Shown here one piece after another: positions 18,101 through 25,307 of a stretch of 64,000 bases of DNA (positions are counted from its first letter, which is position 1; each line of letters begins with the position of its first letter). A program made the position numbers and the translations under genes. The stretch is from Acidobacteriota bacterium (GTDB lineage Bacteria; Acidobacteriota; Terriglobia; Bryobacterales; Bryobacteraceae). Location: positions 64,345 to 128,344 of the forward strand of contig JAFDVZ010000023.1 of NCBI GenBank assembly GCA_018268715.1. Direction: 5' to 3'. A model generated the notes under the pieces. It searched no databases, was not told the origin of the DNA, and saw nothing but the letters and a program-made list of their open reading frames with translations.

Positions 18101-18165
18101 TTGCTGCGCGTCGATCCCCCGCGCGGAGGCGCGTAGGACGCGCTCGAAGTCAGCAGGATTCGCAT
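15115..18165 (-). CDS. Fusion: glycosyltransferase - glycosyltransferase - type II thioesterase
   Basis: A single 1016-residue open frame with three parts. Residues 1-362 are a GT4-type glycosyltransferase (MRILLTSSASYAPPRGG; VMPSIWYEGFGLIAMEAML; SGGLREAKQG). Residues 363-about 750 are a second GT4 domain starting with its own methionine (MRILLAHNSLYYPSFGGG; LVPSIWAEARSRIVVEAML; VGGIPEAKLG). The two share long stretches such as AGWGTT/PTWGTT, QDI-PWVAALR and SRRSRE, so they are tandem duplicates. A linker LSADQRKLLALRLRRKA resembles NRPS inter-module linkers. Residues 785-1016 are a type II thioesterase: FCFPHAGGG, GHSMG with Ser860, probable Asp967 and His995 in GGHFYLH. It follows the FkbH-ACP gene by 12 bases. 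Product unknown. Confidence 0.88.
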   Translation of the reverse strand: MRILLTSSASYAPPRGGSTRSNLAWLRHLAASGHSCHVVCTGDADATLEVDGITIHSIAELTRRVGVLGDRIRALTPDRVLVSSEDLSHVLLREADAGAAGGIIYLAHTPQFMPFGPESWNPDEKAAAVVRRARAVVAIGRHMADYIERHAGVRPLVIHPPIYGEAPWPEFGRFSGGSVLMINPCRVKGVGIFVELAARFPERTFEALAGWGTTSEDRQLLALRPNVRVLESVARIDDVLERASVLVMPSIWYEGFGLIAMEAMLRGLPVIASDSGGLREAKQGTGYVIPVRPVTRYLAEFDETRMPRPVEPEQDIEPWVAALRTLFTDESAYGEESRRSRERAAAFVSGLKAADIELALGRMRILLAHNSLYYPSFGGGDKSNRLLMEALAARGHDVRVVTRIERFGEDEQARYVEQVAEAEPSVVDGVVRFRRNGVDVRTLAANPRMRAYFSEQIREFDPDVVITSTDDPAQLLFGAALEAKRARVAHLVRATIAAPFGPDASTPNAARAEALRRADVVVGVSEYVARYVREFGGIPAVHVPISLMETREPELVARFDNSYVAFANPCAVKGIDIFLGLSDALPELAFAAVPTWGTTTADLAELRARANVTLLEPVEDMAELFRRTRVLLVPSIWAEARSRIVVEAMLHGVPVMASDVGGIPEAKLGVPYLLPVKQIRSYRAEVDENMAPVAERPLQDIGPWVAALRRLVTDRAHWDEISRRSREAALKYVRELDVGAFERLLRAIEGGLTPRAPRAVSSLSADQRKLLALRLRRKAASPWFPALEDVERRVFCFPHAGGGTLMYRSWRLPGLTPVCLPGREQRLREPAFEDMDALVTELAGAIRPYLDRPFAFFGHSMGAAVAFELARRLRRLGLTGPERVIVSAARAPRFRLNYTPPPDPTDEEFLAELRRLEGVPAELLERPDALRILLPALKADARLYRRYVYCPGAPLQVPIVAYIGKSDPNVRREHVEGWGEQSASGFSVREFEGGHFYLHQQREAFLAALREDVTPA

Positions 18166-18177
18166 CTCGAAGACCGG

Positions 18178-20160
18178 CTAGGCGCCCAGATCCTCTCTGG
18201 CGAGCAAGGCCTGCACTTCCTCGTCCGACAATCCCTCGATCTCCGCCACCAGCGCCTCGTACTCCGCCGGATCGACGCCGCCCGCCTGATACGCCTCCAC
18301 TTTGCGCGATAACTCGTCGAGAGTCAGAGTCGACGAATACACATCGTCGATCGTTAACTCGACCCCGAAGGCCTCCTTGACTCGCAGGATCAGCAAAACC
18401 GCCAGCAGCGAATGCCCGCCTAAGTCGAAGAAGTTATCGGATAACTCAATGGAAGGCCGTTTCAGCAGGTCGCTCCAGATATCGGCCAGCCCTCGCTCGA
18501 CTTCCGACATCCCCGCCCGATCGGTCGCCGGGACCTCCCGCCGCATGGCCTCGAGAATCTGCTCGGGCGTAGCCAGCTCATTCGCGATGGCCGTATAATC
18601 CACCGCCCGCCTTTGCGCCCGCTTCGCCTGCGCCGCCCGGGGAGCGCTCACCGATGTCGCGGGCGACCACTCGAGCCCCCGCAGAGCCGCCGCCTCAAAC
18701 CGGTACAACGGCCCTGGATGCCCGCCCACCGACTGCAGAAACTGCCGCGCCGGAGCGTTCCTCGCCGTCTCTTCCACCCGCGCGTCCACAAATCGCAGCC
18801 CGCGCCGCAAAGCCTCCTCGCCGAGCCAGGCCAGCATCCGATGCTCGACGCCCCGCCCCAGCACCCGGCAGCTCAGCAGGAACGTGTCCACCTCGATCGC
18901 ATCGCCCGCCGCCTCGAAGATCATCAGCCCCACCGTCCCGTACTCGCCGAACCGGTCCGACGCCTCCACCACCACGCACGCCCCCTCCAGCGCCGCCAGT
19001 TCCGCCTCGCTCCGGCGCACGGTGGTGAAGTTGAACTGATTGGTGCGTTGCGTCAACTGCGCGGCCCGGCTCAACCGGTCCTCGCCCAGCGGCGCGACCG
19101 CCACGCGCAGCCCAAGCCCCGCCACGAACTCCCGCAGATTCGTCGCCGCGCGCACTTCCCGCCCGAAGTCCCGAGCCTGCGCGTAATAGACGTTGCGGTT
19201 GCGATCCTCCTCCGTCACCACGGGATGGTCGAAGGCCCACACGTGCCCGAGAAACGCCGGTATCCTCTCGACGTCCGCCGGCAGCGCGACCGCCAGCGCC
19301 TCCGGCAGGCTCTCCGCCACCTCGGCGCATTCCTTCGGGTTATCGTCCACCAGGATGAAGCTGTCGACGCCCAACCCCAGTTCCGCCGCCAGCGACGCCA
19401 GGTTGTCCGCCTTCGACTCCCAATTCAGCCGCCGCGCCGCGAAGTGCTCCAACCCCAGCGGCATTCCCGGATTCGCCGCGAACGTCTCCACCACGTCCGG
19501 CTCGTTGTTCTTGCTGTTGAGCGCCAGCAACATCCCGGCCGCTCGTTGCCCCAGCATGAACTCCTGCAGAGGCGCGACCGGCGACACGCCCGACGGCCCG
19601 TCCTCCCCGCAGATTCCCTGCCACAACGTGTTGTCGCAATCGAGCGCGATCGCCTTGTAGGGCGGCGTGAACAGCGCATGCGCCCGCCGCACCACCGCCG
19701 TCCCCAGCGCGCAGAAGTACAGTTCGGAGTACGGGATGCGCCCCAGCCGTTCCGCTTCCGGATCGTACGGCGCCGGCGCCGGATACAGCCGCTCGACCTC
19801 CTCGGCCGCAAGCACCTGCACCCCCGCCAGCCCATCGGCGAGAGCCGTCCCTCCCGCCTCGGGACACAGGCAAACCAGCACGGGAACGCTGAACCGCCCG
19901 GCAGCCCCCCGCAGCACCCCGGCCAGTTCGTCGAGGGTTCCGCCCAGATCCTGGGCCCGCACCAGCAGGACGTTCAGCCCGTGCGTATTCGAGGCGAACA
20001 CGCTCGCCGGGTCGAGCAAAGTCTGCAATGGCTGATTGTAGGGAGCAAAAACGACTTCGAACGTGGCCCCCAACCGGCGGCCCCAGAAATCGATAACGTG
20101 CTGGATCGGTTCAGACGTGAAGCTCGCGCTGATGGCGAAGCGGAAAGACGACAGCGACAC
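18178..20160 (-). CDS. FkbH-type HAD-IIIC protein fused to an acyl carrier protein
   Basis: 660 residues, GTG start with AGAGGT just upstream. The N-terminal 130 residues are the domain common in stand-alone FkbH proteins. The HAD site ALDCDNTLWQG (Asp174, Asp176) is followed by LNSKNNEPDV and SFILVDDNPKE, then the RTNQFNFTTVRR region of the C-terminal GNAT-like part. FkbH proteins take 1,3-bisphosphoglycerate and load glyceryl onto a carrier thiol. A carrier domain follows in cis, with DLGGHSLLAVLL and Ser584 as phosphopantetheine site, ending in an NRPS-like tail GLSDEEVQALLA. No condensation, adenylation or ketosynthase domain is nearby. It lies 43 bases after glmM on the same strand. Confidence 0.9.
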   Translation of the reverse strand: MSLSSFRFAISASFTSEPIQHVIDFWGRRLGATFEVVFAPYNQPLQTLLDPASVFASNTHGLNVLLVRAQDLGGTLDELAGVLRGAAGRFSVPVLVCLCPEAGGTALADGLAGVQVLAAEEVERLYPAPAPYDPEAERLGRIPYSELYFCALGTAVVRRAHALFTPPYKAIALDCDNTLWQGICGEDGPSGVSPVAPLQEFMLGQRAAGMLLALNSKNNEPDVVETFAANPGMPLGLEHFAARRLNWESKADNLASLAAELGLGVDSFILVDDNPKECAEVAESLPEALAVALPADVERIPAFLGHVWAFDHPVVTEEDRNRNVYYAQARDFGREVRAATNLREFVAGLGLRVAVAPLGEDRLSRAAQLTQRTNQFNFTTVRRSEAELAALEGACVVVEASDRFGEYGTVGLMIFEAAGDAIEVDTFLLSCRVLGRGVEHRMLAWLGEEALRRGLRFVDARVEETARNAPARQFLQSVGGHPGPLYRFEAAALRGLEWSPATSVSAPRAAQAKRAQRRAVDYTAIANELATPEQILEAMRREVPATDRAGMSEVERGLADIWSDLLKRPSIELSDNFFDLGGHSLLAVLLILRVKEAFGVELTIDDVYSSTLTLDELSRKVEAYQAGGVDPAEYEALVAEIEGLSDEEVQALLAREDLGA

Positions 20161-20203
20161 TCTACCTCTAAGATACGGGATCGCCGCCCCACCTTGCCCG
20201 GAT

Positions 20204-21556
20204 CTATCCGCCTAGTTCGTCCTTCAGTACTCCGGCGATGCCGTGGGCCAACCGTTCCACCTGCCCCTGTTCCGGCCCTTCCACCATCACCCGCGCCAGC
20301 AATTCGGTGCCGCTGAATCGCACCAGGACCCGGCCGGACCCGTCCAATTCCGCCTCCGCCCGCCGGATCGCCTCATTCACCCGCGGCAGTTCCGCCATCG
20401 GACGCCGAGCCTTCACCCGCACGTTCACCAGCAGTTGTGGAAACACCACGAGTTCAGCCGTCAACTCATCCAGCGACTTCCGCGAACTCCGCACCGCCTC
20501 GAGCACCCGTAGCGCCGTCAACAACCCGTCCCCGGTCGTCGCATAATCGCGAAAAATCACGTGTCCCGACTGTTCGCCGCCCAGCTTCGCGCCGCGCCGC
20601 TCCATCTCCTCCAGGACATACTTATCGCCCACCGGAGTCCGAAGCATCGCAATCCCATGCCGCGCCAGCGCCTTCTCGAGCCCCAGGTTCGACATGACGG
20701 TGGCCACCACCTCGCTCCGGCCTTCGCGGTCCGCCAGCTTCCCGGCCGCCTTCATATGAACGCCGGTCAACAGCATCACCGCGTCGCCGTCCACGATCTT
20801 GCCCGAATGCGACACAAACAGCGCCCGGTCGGCATCCCCGTCGAAGCCGATCCCTATGTCCGCCCCCGCCTCCAGCACTCTTTGCCGCAGGTTCTCCAAG
20901 TGCAGCGACCCGCAGCCCAGGTTGATATTCCGCCCATTCGGCGAACTCGCGATCGCCGTCACCCGAGCCCCCAGCCGCTCAAACAGCGCCGGACCGATGT
21001 AGGACGCCGACCCATGCGCCGCGTCCACGATCATCGTCATCCCATCCAGCCGTCCCGGGTACGTCGAGGCTAGATAATCCAGATACTTGGCGTCGAGCGA
21101 CTCGTCCACTTCCAACGCCGCCTCGCCGCCCGCCGCGCCCGACTCCAACGCCGCGAAGATATCCTGCTCGATGGCGTGCTCGGTGGCGTCCGGCAGTTTG
21201 AAGCCGGAATGATCCAGCACCTTCACGCCGTTGTCTTTGTACGGATTGTGCGAGGCCGAAATCATGACCCCCGCCGCGAACGCCTCGGTCCGCGCCAGAT
21301 ACGCCACGCCCGGAGTCGTGATCAGGCCCGCGAACCGCGCCTTGGCCCCGCTGTCGGCCAATCCCGCCGCCACGTGCCGCGCAATCCACGGCCCGCTCTC
21401 GCGCGTATCCATGCCGATTACGGCCTCGGCGTCGGAATGGCGCCCCGCCATCCACTTGCCCAGCGCGACGCCCGTCGCGTACATAGTCGCCGGATCCAGG
21501 GGATACTCGCCCGCCACCCCCCGGATGCCATCGGTCCCGAACAGTTCCCGCTTCAT
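20204..21556 (-). CDS. glmM: Phosphoglucosamine mutase
   Basis: 450 residues, full length. It converts glucosamine-6-phosphate to glucosamine-1-phosphate for UDP-GlcNAc, peptidoglycan and lipopolysaccharide. Motifs in order: FGTDGIRG at the start; active-site MISASHNPYKDNG with Ser102; metal loop GFDGDADRAL; sugar-binding GGEQSGH; phosphate-binding RFSGTE. The start overlaps the stop of cdaR by 4 bases. cdaA-cdaR-glmM is the conserved arrangement linking c-di-AMP synthesis with cell-wall precursor supply; in several bacteria GlmM binds and inhibits CdaA. Confidence 0.97.
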   Translation of the reverse strand: MKRELFGTDGIRGVAGEYPLDPATMYATGVALGKWMAGRHSDAEAVIGMDTRESGPWIARHVAAGLADSGAKARFAGLITTPGVAYLARTEAFAAGVMISASHNPYKDNGVKVLDHSGFKLPDATEHAIEQDIFAALESGAAGGEAALEVDESLDAKYLDYLASTYPGRLDGMTMIVDAAHGSASYIGPALFERLGARVTAIASSPNGRNINLGCGSLHLENLRQRVLEAGADIGIGFDGDADRALFVSHSGKIVDGDAVMLLTGVHMKAAGKLADREGRSEVVATVMSNLGLEKALARHGIAMLRTPVGDKYVLEEMERRGAKLGGEQSGHVIFRDYATTGDGLLTALRVLEAVRSSRKSLDELTAELVVFPQLLVNVRVKARRPMAELPRVNEAIRRAEAELDGSGRVLVRFSGTELLARVMVEGPEQGQVERLAHGIAGVLKDELGG

Positions 21557-22212
21557 TTCGCCGATCCGATCTTCGCCACCCGGACCGTCAGCGTCACCAT
21601 CGACGGCCCCTCGAACCGCACCTGCGGATCGTTCACATAGGCGTGAACATGAAACTCCGAAGTGCTCACCACGCCACTCAAATCGATAGGGTCGGTCTGC
21701 GCCGCCTGGATCTTTAGAACGCGATTCTCCGGCCCGGTCACCTTCAACCGTTCCGGCCTCATCACCTGGTCGATCATGGTGTATCCGGACGGCTGCGGAG
21801 TCTTGATCTGCACCTCCACTGGTACATCTTTCGTCAGAATGCGATCAAACCTTAAGCGCAACTGCGAAGGAATCGCGCGCAGGAACGTCACGCCCCTGGG
21901 CAGGTTCAAGCTCGGCGCGGAAATCGTGAAGGTGCGTTCGCCGGCCGCCCGCACCGCGGACAGATCCAGCCGGATAGACAGGTCCGCCAGGCTGCTCGGC
22001 GTCAGCTTGCCCTCCGAGCCGCGCACCTCCACGCGAACCCGATCCGGCACATCCGACCCGATTTCCAGGTCCTTCGGAAGATCCATGAAATACACCGGCA
22101 CCGCGTGGGAGGTCACCAGTTCGGGCTCCTGCACCACAATCGCCCACAACGTGAACGCGATGGCCAGCGACAGCAACTTCCACCGCAGATTGTGCGTGAT
22201 CAGGCGGATCAT
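21553..22212 (-). CDS. cdaR: YbbR-domain regulator of diadenylate cyclase
   Basis: 219 residues: one N-terminal membrane helix (RWKLLSLAIAFTLWAIVVQE) followed by extracytoplasmic YbbR-type beta repeats (PVYFMDLPKDLEIGSDVPDRV; VTFLRAIPSQLRLRFDRI; VPVEVQIKTPQPSGYTM). CdaR interacts with CdaA in the membrane and tunes c-di-AMP synthesis. It overlaps cdaA upstream and glmM downstream by 4 bases each, so all three are translationally coupled. Only about two to three YbbR repeats fit the length, fewer than some Firmicutes homologues. Confidence 0.88.
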   Translation of the reverse strand: MIRLITHNLRWKLLSLAIAFTLWAIVVQEPELVTSHAVPVYFMDLPKDLEIGSDVPDRVRVEVRGSEGKLTPSSLADLSIRLDLSAVRAAGERTFTISAPSLNLPRGVTFLRAIPSQLRLRFDRILTKDVPVEVQIKTPQPSGYTMIDQVMRPERLKVTGPENRVLKIQAAQTDPIDLSGVVSTSEFHVHAYVNDPQVRFEGPSMVTLTVRVAKIGSAK

Positions 22213-23072
22213 AGGGTTTTCGCCTGACGGACCGTCGGACTTTCCTCCACATCGTGCGGCTCCGCGTCCGTAGTCGGCCGAGTCGCCGCGCGCGGATCGT
22301 TCCTGCGGGCGTGGCTCGCCAACCGCTCCTCAACCCGCTTCAGCGACACCTGCGTTTCGATTTCGCCGAAAGCCGCCAGCGAGATCTTGCCCGTTTCCTC
22401 GGAAACGATGATCGCCAGGCAGTCCGCCTCTTCCGTGATGCCGATCGCGGCCCGATGCCGCGTCCCCAACTCCTTCATCAGGTTCGGATTCATGGTCAGC
22501 GGCAGGAAGCAGGCCGCCGCCGCGATCCGGTCGCCCTGGATGATCGCCGCCCCGTCGTGCAGCGCGGCCCCCGGCTCGAAAATGGCCAGCAGCAGGTCCC
22601 GAGAGATCGCTGCGTCCAGCGGTACGCCGCTCTCGATGAAGGTGCGCAATCCGACGTCCCGCTCCACCACAATCAGCGCGCCCGTCTTCACCGACGCCAT
22701 CTTGCTGATCGCCATCAGAATTTCCTGAGTCACTTCGCGCCGTTGCAACCGGTCCCCGAGTATTCGGAACTGCGTTCGCCCGATCCTTGAAATAATGCGC
22801 CGCAACTCAGACTGGAACATCACCACCACGGCGAATCCCGAATACGGAATCAGCGCCGCCAACACCGTCCGCAGCAGCTCGAGTTGGGCCACCTTGGCGA
22901 CGCCATACACCACCGCCAATATCCCGATCCCGATCAGAATTGGCGCCGCGCGACGTCCACGGATCATCATGAACGCCTGATAAATCAGGACCGCGACAAG
23001 TATGATGTCGACCGCCGACGTCACCGTCAGCCGTGGTAACTGCTGCCAGATGCTGGAGGGGGCTGGGAACAT
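22209..23072 (-). CDS. cdaA: Diadenylate cyclase, membrane type
   Basis: About 287 residues from ATG 23072 (an in-frame GTG at 23078 is equally possible; neither has a clear ribosome site). Three N-terminal membrane helices (about residues 15-85) precede the DisA_N catalytic domain with LHDGA and GTRHRAA, the two ATP-binding motifs. It condenses two ATP to c-di-AMP, a second messenger for potassium, osmotic and wall homeostasis. The C-terminal 40 residues are a low-complexity polar tail. First gene of a same-strand run that includes cdaR, glmM and the FkbH/GT pair. Confidence 0.95.
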   Translation of the reverse strand: MFPAPSSIWQQLPRLTVTSAVDIILVAVLIYQAFMMIRGRRAAPILIGIGILAVVYGVAKVAQLELLRTVLAALIPYSGFAVVVMFQSELRRIISRIGRTQFRILGDRLQRREVTQEILMAISKMASVKTGALIVVERDVGLRTFIESGVPLDAAISRDLLLAIFEPGAALHDGAAIIQGDRIAAAACFLPLTMNPNLMKELGTRHRAAIGITEEADCLAIIVSEETGKISLAAFGEIETQVSLKRVEERLASHARRNDPRAATRPTTDAEPHDVEESPTVRQAKTL

Positions 23073-23172
23073 AGGCACACGCGGAGCCGTGACATCAGAA
23101 CGGCCTCATCTATCATCTTATCAGGGACTTGGCCGGATTCCCGCCATTTTTCGAGATATCCGGGGGATTTTG

Positions 23173-24609
23173 CTATATACCCGCGACAGGCCGCACCCAA
23201 CCGAGCGAAACAGCCGTCATCAATAGCCCCACTGCAACGATAACTGCCGCCGAAATTACCGGCACATACCGGAACGCCGCATGCCGGGAGGTCTTCTCCG
23301 TGTCAGGCAGCCAACTCTTCGCATACAACACCATCGCCCCAATCGCCATCAACACGGCGGCCAATCCCAGACTGAAGGACACCAGCAGAACCAACCCCAG
23401 GCCCACCCGTCCCAGCGCCACCGAAGTCAGCAATAGCACCAACGCCGAAGGACACGGAACCAGCCCCCCACTCGCGCCCAGAGCAATCAACCCACCCACG
23501 CTGACGTCTCCCTCGACGTGATGGTGATGACCATGTCCATGACCATGTCCATGGGAATGGTGGTGATGATGATGCGGCCGATTCAGCCGATGATCCAGCA
23601 TGTGCCGGACCCTCCGCCACAGCAACGTCCCCCCCACCGCCACAATCGACAATCCGGAAACAGCCCCCAGCCAAGGATAAATCCGATCCGGCACGACATA
23701 CCGTGACAGCAACAGCGTCCCCAGCCCCAGCAGAAACACGCTCGCCGTATGGGTAAAAGTGACCATCCCACCCAGCAGCACCGCATGCCGCAAAGTGCCG
23801 CGAGCCCCCACCAGGTAAGCCGCCACAATCGTCTTTCCGTGTCCCGGCGACATTGCATGTATCGCCCCGAACCCGAACGCGACAACCAGGCCCATCAGGA
23901 TCACGCCCAGGCTCAAGTCCTTCCGACCCAGCAGCCGGGACAGCGGGTCGTTCCCCACCGTAGCCGCCGCCGGCGCCGGAGCCGCGGCCTGTCCTCCCGG
24001 AGCAGCCGGCTGATCCACCCGCTCCATCACGGTCGCCGCATCCTGGGCCCCCGTCCGCCAACTCACCCGGGCATGCGCATCGTAGGGCGCAGGCGCCGGA
24101 AACTCCCGCAACTCGTGGGAGCGATCCTCCGCCGGATGGCTCGCCCGAATCAAGGCGATCCCCGCCCCCGGCCGAATCGTAATCTCCCGCCACCCGGGCA
24201 ACCCCTGAAAATTCCGGTCCACAAAATCCAGCGTCCCGGCCGCGCCATCGATCCGGAAGGAAGCCTCCACCCGCACCACGGGCAACCCCGCCGCCCCTTC
24301 GGATTCCACCGCCCGGCACGACGCCATCCGCACCGTCGCCGCCGGCGCGAGCGCCCAATTCCGAGCCCACGCCTCCGCCCCGCCGCATCCATCCTTCCCC
24401 GTCCTCTTCAGCTCATAGGAAGGCTGCTCGGCGAACACGACGACGTAGCGAACCCCGGCGCCCGCCCCATCCGGCGTCAACTCCAACCACCGGTTGACGC
24501 TGAAATTCCCCATCGGATGAGCGGCCGCCGAAAGCCCCGCCGCCAAAAACGCAACCAATCGAAAGTAGGCCAACCCGCATTGTAAGCCCACCCCGTTCAC
24601 AAACGACAT
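23173..24609 (-). CDS. NicO/RcnA-type nickel-cobalt transporter with His-rich loop
   Basis: About 478 residues from ATG 24609 (GGCGGGGA precedes it). A signal-like helix is followed by a 200-residue periplasmic domain (SVNRWLELTPDG; YVVVFAEQPSYELKRTG), then six or so membrane helices. The family motif GAIHAMSPGHGKTIVAAYLVGA sits in the first, and a cytoplasmic or loop stretch holds an uninterrupted run of histidines and glycines before HVEGDVSVGG. This layout matches NicO permeases that export Ni(II) or Co(II), though some relatives import. The gene is divergent from the small protein at 24759. Confidence 0.85.
   Translation of the reverse strand: MSFVNGVGLQCGLAYFRLVAFLAAGLSAAAHPMGNFSVNRWLELTPDGAGAGVRYVVVFAEQPSYELKRTGKDGCGGAEAWARNWALAPAATVRMASCRAVESEGAAGLPVVRVEASFRIDGAAGTLDFVDRNFQGLPGWREITIRPGAGIALIRASHPAEDRSHELREFPAPAPYDAHARVSWRTGAQDAATVMERVDQPAAPGGQAAAPAPAAATVGNDPLSRLLGRKDLSLGVILMGLVVAFGFGAIHAMSPGHGKTIVAAYLVGARGTLRHAVLLGGMVTFTHTASVFLLGLGTLLLSRYVVPDRIYPWLGAVSGLSIVAVGGTLLWRRVRHMLDHRLNRPHHHHHHSHGHGHGHGHHHHVEGDVSVGGLIALGASGGLVPCPSALVLLLTSVALGRVGLGLVLLVSFSLGLAAVLMAIGAMVLYAKSWLPDTEKTSRHAAFRYVPVISAAVIVAVGLLMTAVSLGWVRPVAGI
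23529..23552. repeat. Two-copy 12-base tandem repeat in the His-rich loop
   Basis: GACCATGTCCAT occurs twice head to tail (23529-23540 and 23541-23552), encoding on the minus strand alternating His and Gly codons. It is flanked by further CAT/CAC-type repeats through about 23576. Such a repeat can expand or contract in steps of four residues without changing the frame. Confidence 0.7.
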
Positions 24610-24678
24610 TCCCCGCCAATCCAACAACTTGGCTTCTCAAAAACTGGACTTTCAGAAAACTCATGCTACGTTGAGGGT

Positions 24679-24745
24679 GGGAAGGGGCTCTTCCCGGTTA
24701 ACGAGCGCGGATCCGCTGCCAGGCGGCCGCGCTCGATCCATTTTT
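24679..24745 (+). promoter_or_regulatory. Structured leader: two hairpins and a T tract before a small gene
   Basis: Two inverted repeats precede the gene at 24759. The first is GGGAAG-GGGCT-CTTCCC (24679-24695). The second is a strong stem: GAGCGCGG (24703-24710) pairs with CCGCGCTC (24727-24734), and inside it CCGC (24713-24716) pairs with GCGG (24723-24726). TTTTT follows at 24741-24745, then the ribosome site GGAGG. A GC-rich stem plus T tract is the layout of an intrinsic terminator, and no gene upstream needs one because the neighbour is divergent. It may be an attenuator or structured 5' leader; no known riboswitch consensus was recognised. Confidence 0.45.
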
Positions 24746-24758
24746 GGAGGCAAAATCA

Positions 24759-25241
24759 ATGTCCGCTGAAGCGCTCGCTCCCACGCCCGACTCGGTTCAC
24801 GATCTGGCGGAATTCGCCAGTCACTACTCCCCCGCGACGCCCGAAGAGAACCTGCTGATCAGCCACGCCTGGCGCGCCTGGTCGCACCTGCAGCAGATCT
24901 ACGCCCTCTATGAAGCGATCGTCGCCCAACGCGGCATCGTCGCGCTGTTCAACGACGACTTCGCCCGCTACAAGCAGTTGAACCGCGATCTCGCCCAGGC
25001 CGAGCGCATGTGGAACCGCGCCATCGCCGCCTTCTGGCAGGCCCGCAAACGCCAGGGCGCCGCCCCGCCCCAACGCGTCCAACCCGCCGCGCCCCCGCCC
25101 CCCGAACCGCCGCAACCCGAACCCGTCGCCGCGGCCGCCCCCTCCTCCGAACCACCCACTCCGCCCGACCAGCCGCCAACCGGACCCGCCCCCCGTCGCA
25201 GGCCCATGCCCTGGGACTCCGGCGCCTGGGATCCCCGCTGA
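24759..25241 (+). CDS. Small protein with proline-rich C-terminus, function unknown
   Basis: 160 residues from the ATG preceded by TTTTTGGAGG at ideal spacing. Residues 1-100 look like a helical bundle (LISHAWRAWSHLQQIYALYEA; NRDLAQAERMWNRAIAAFWQ) with no signal peptide. Residues 105-160 are rich in Pro and Ala and end in MPWDSGAWDPR, likely disordered. I do not recognise a family. Its leader carries two hairpins and a T tract, suggesting that expression is controlled after initiation. Confidence 0.7.
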   Translation: MSAEALAPTPDSVHDLAEFASHYSPATPEENLLISHAWRAWSHLQQIYALYEAIVAQRGIVALFNDDFARYKQLNRDLAQAERMWNRAIAAFWQARKRQGAAPPQRVQPAAPPPPEPPQPEPVAAAAPSSEPPTPPDQPPTGPAPRRRPMPWDSGAWDPR

Positions 25242-25307
25242 CCCTCCCGCATGATTCCAGCCCGAAAAGATGATAGAACGGGCATGGACATCATTCAGGA
25301 GGACTCG

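Noticed and set aside
15115-20160. Part of an NRPS or PKS cluster
   Set aside because: Linker-like sequences (LSADQRKLLALRLRRK, GLSDEEVQALLA) and a carrier domain resemble assembly lines, but no A, C, KS or AT domain is found on either side for several kilobases.
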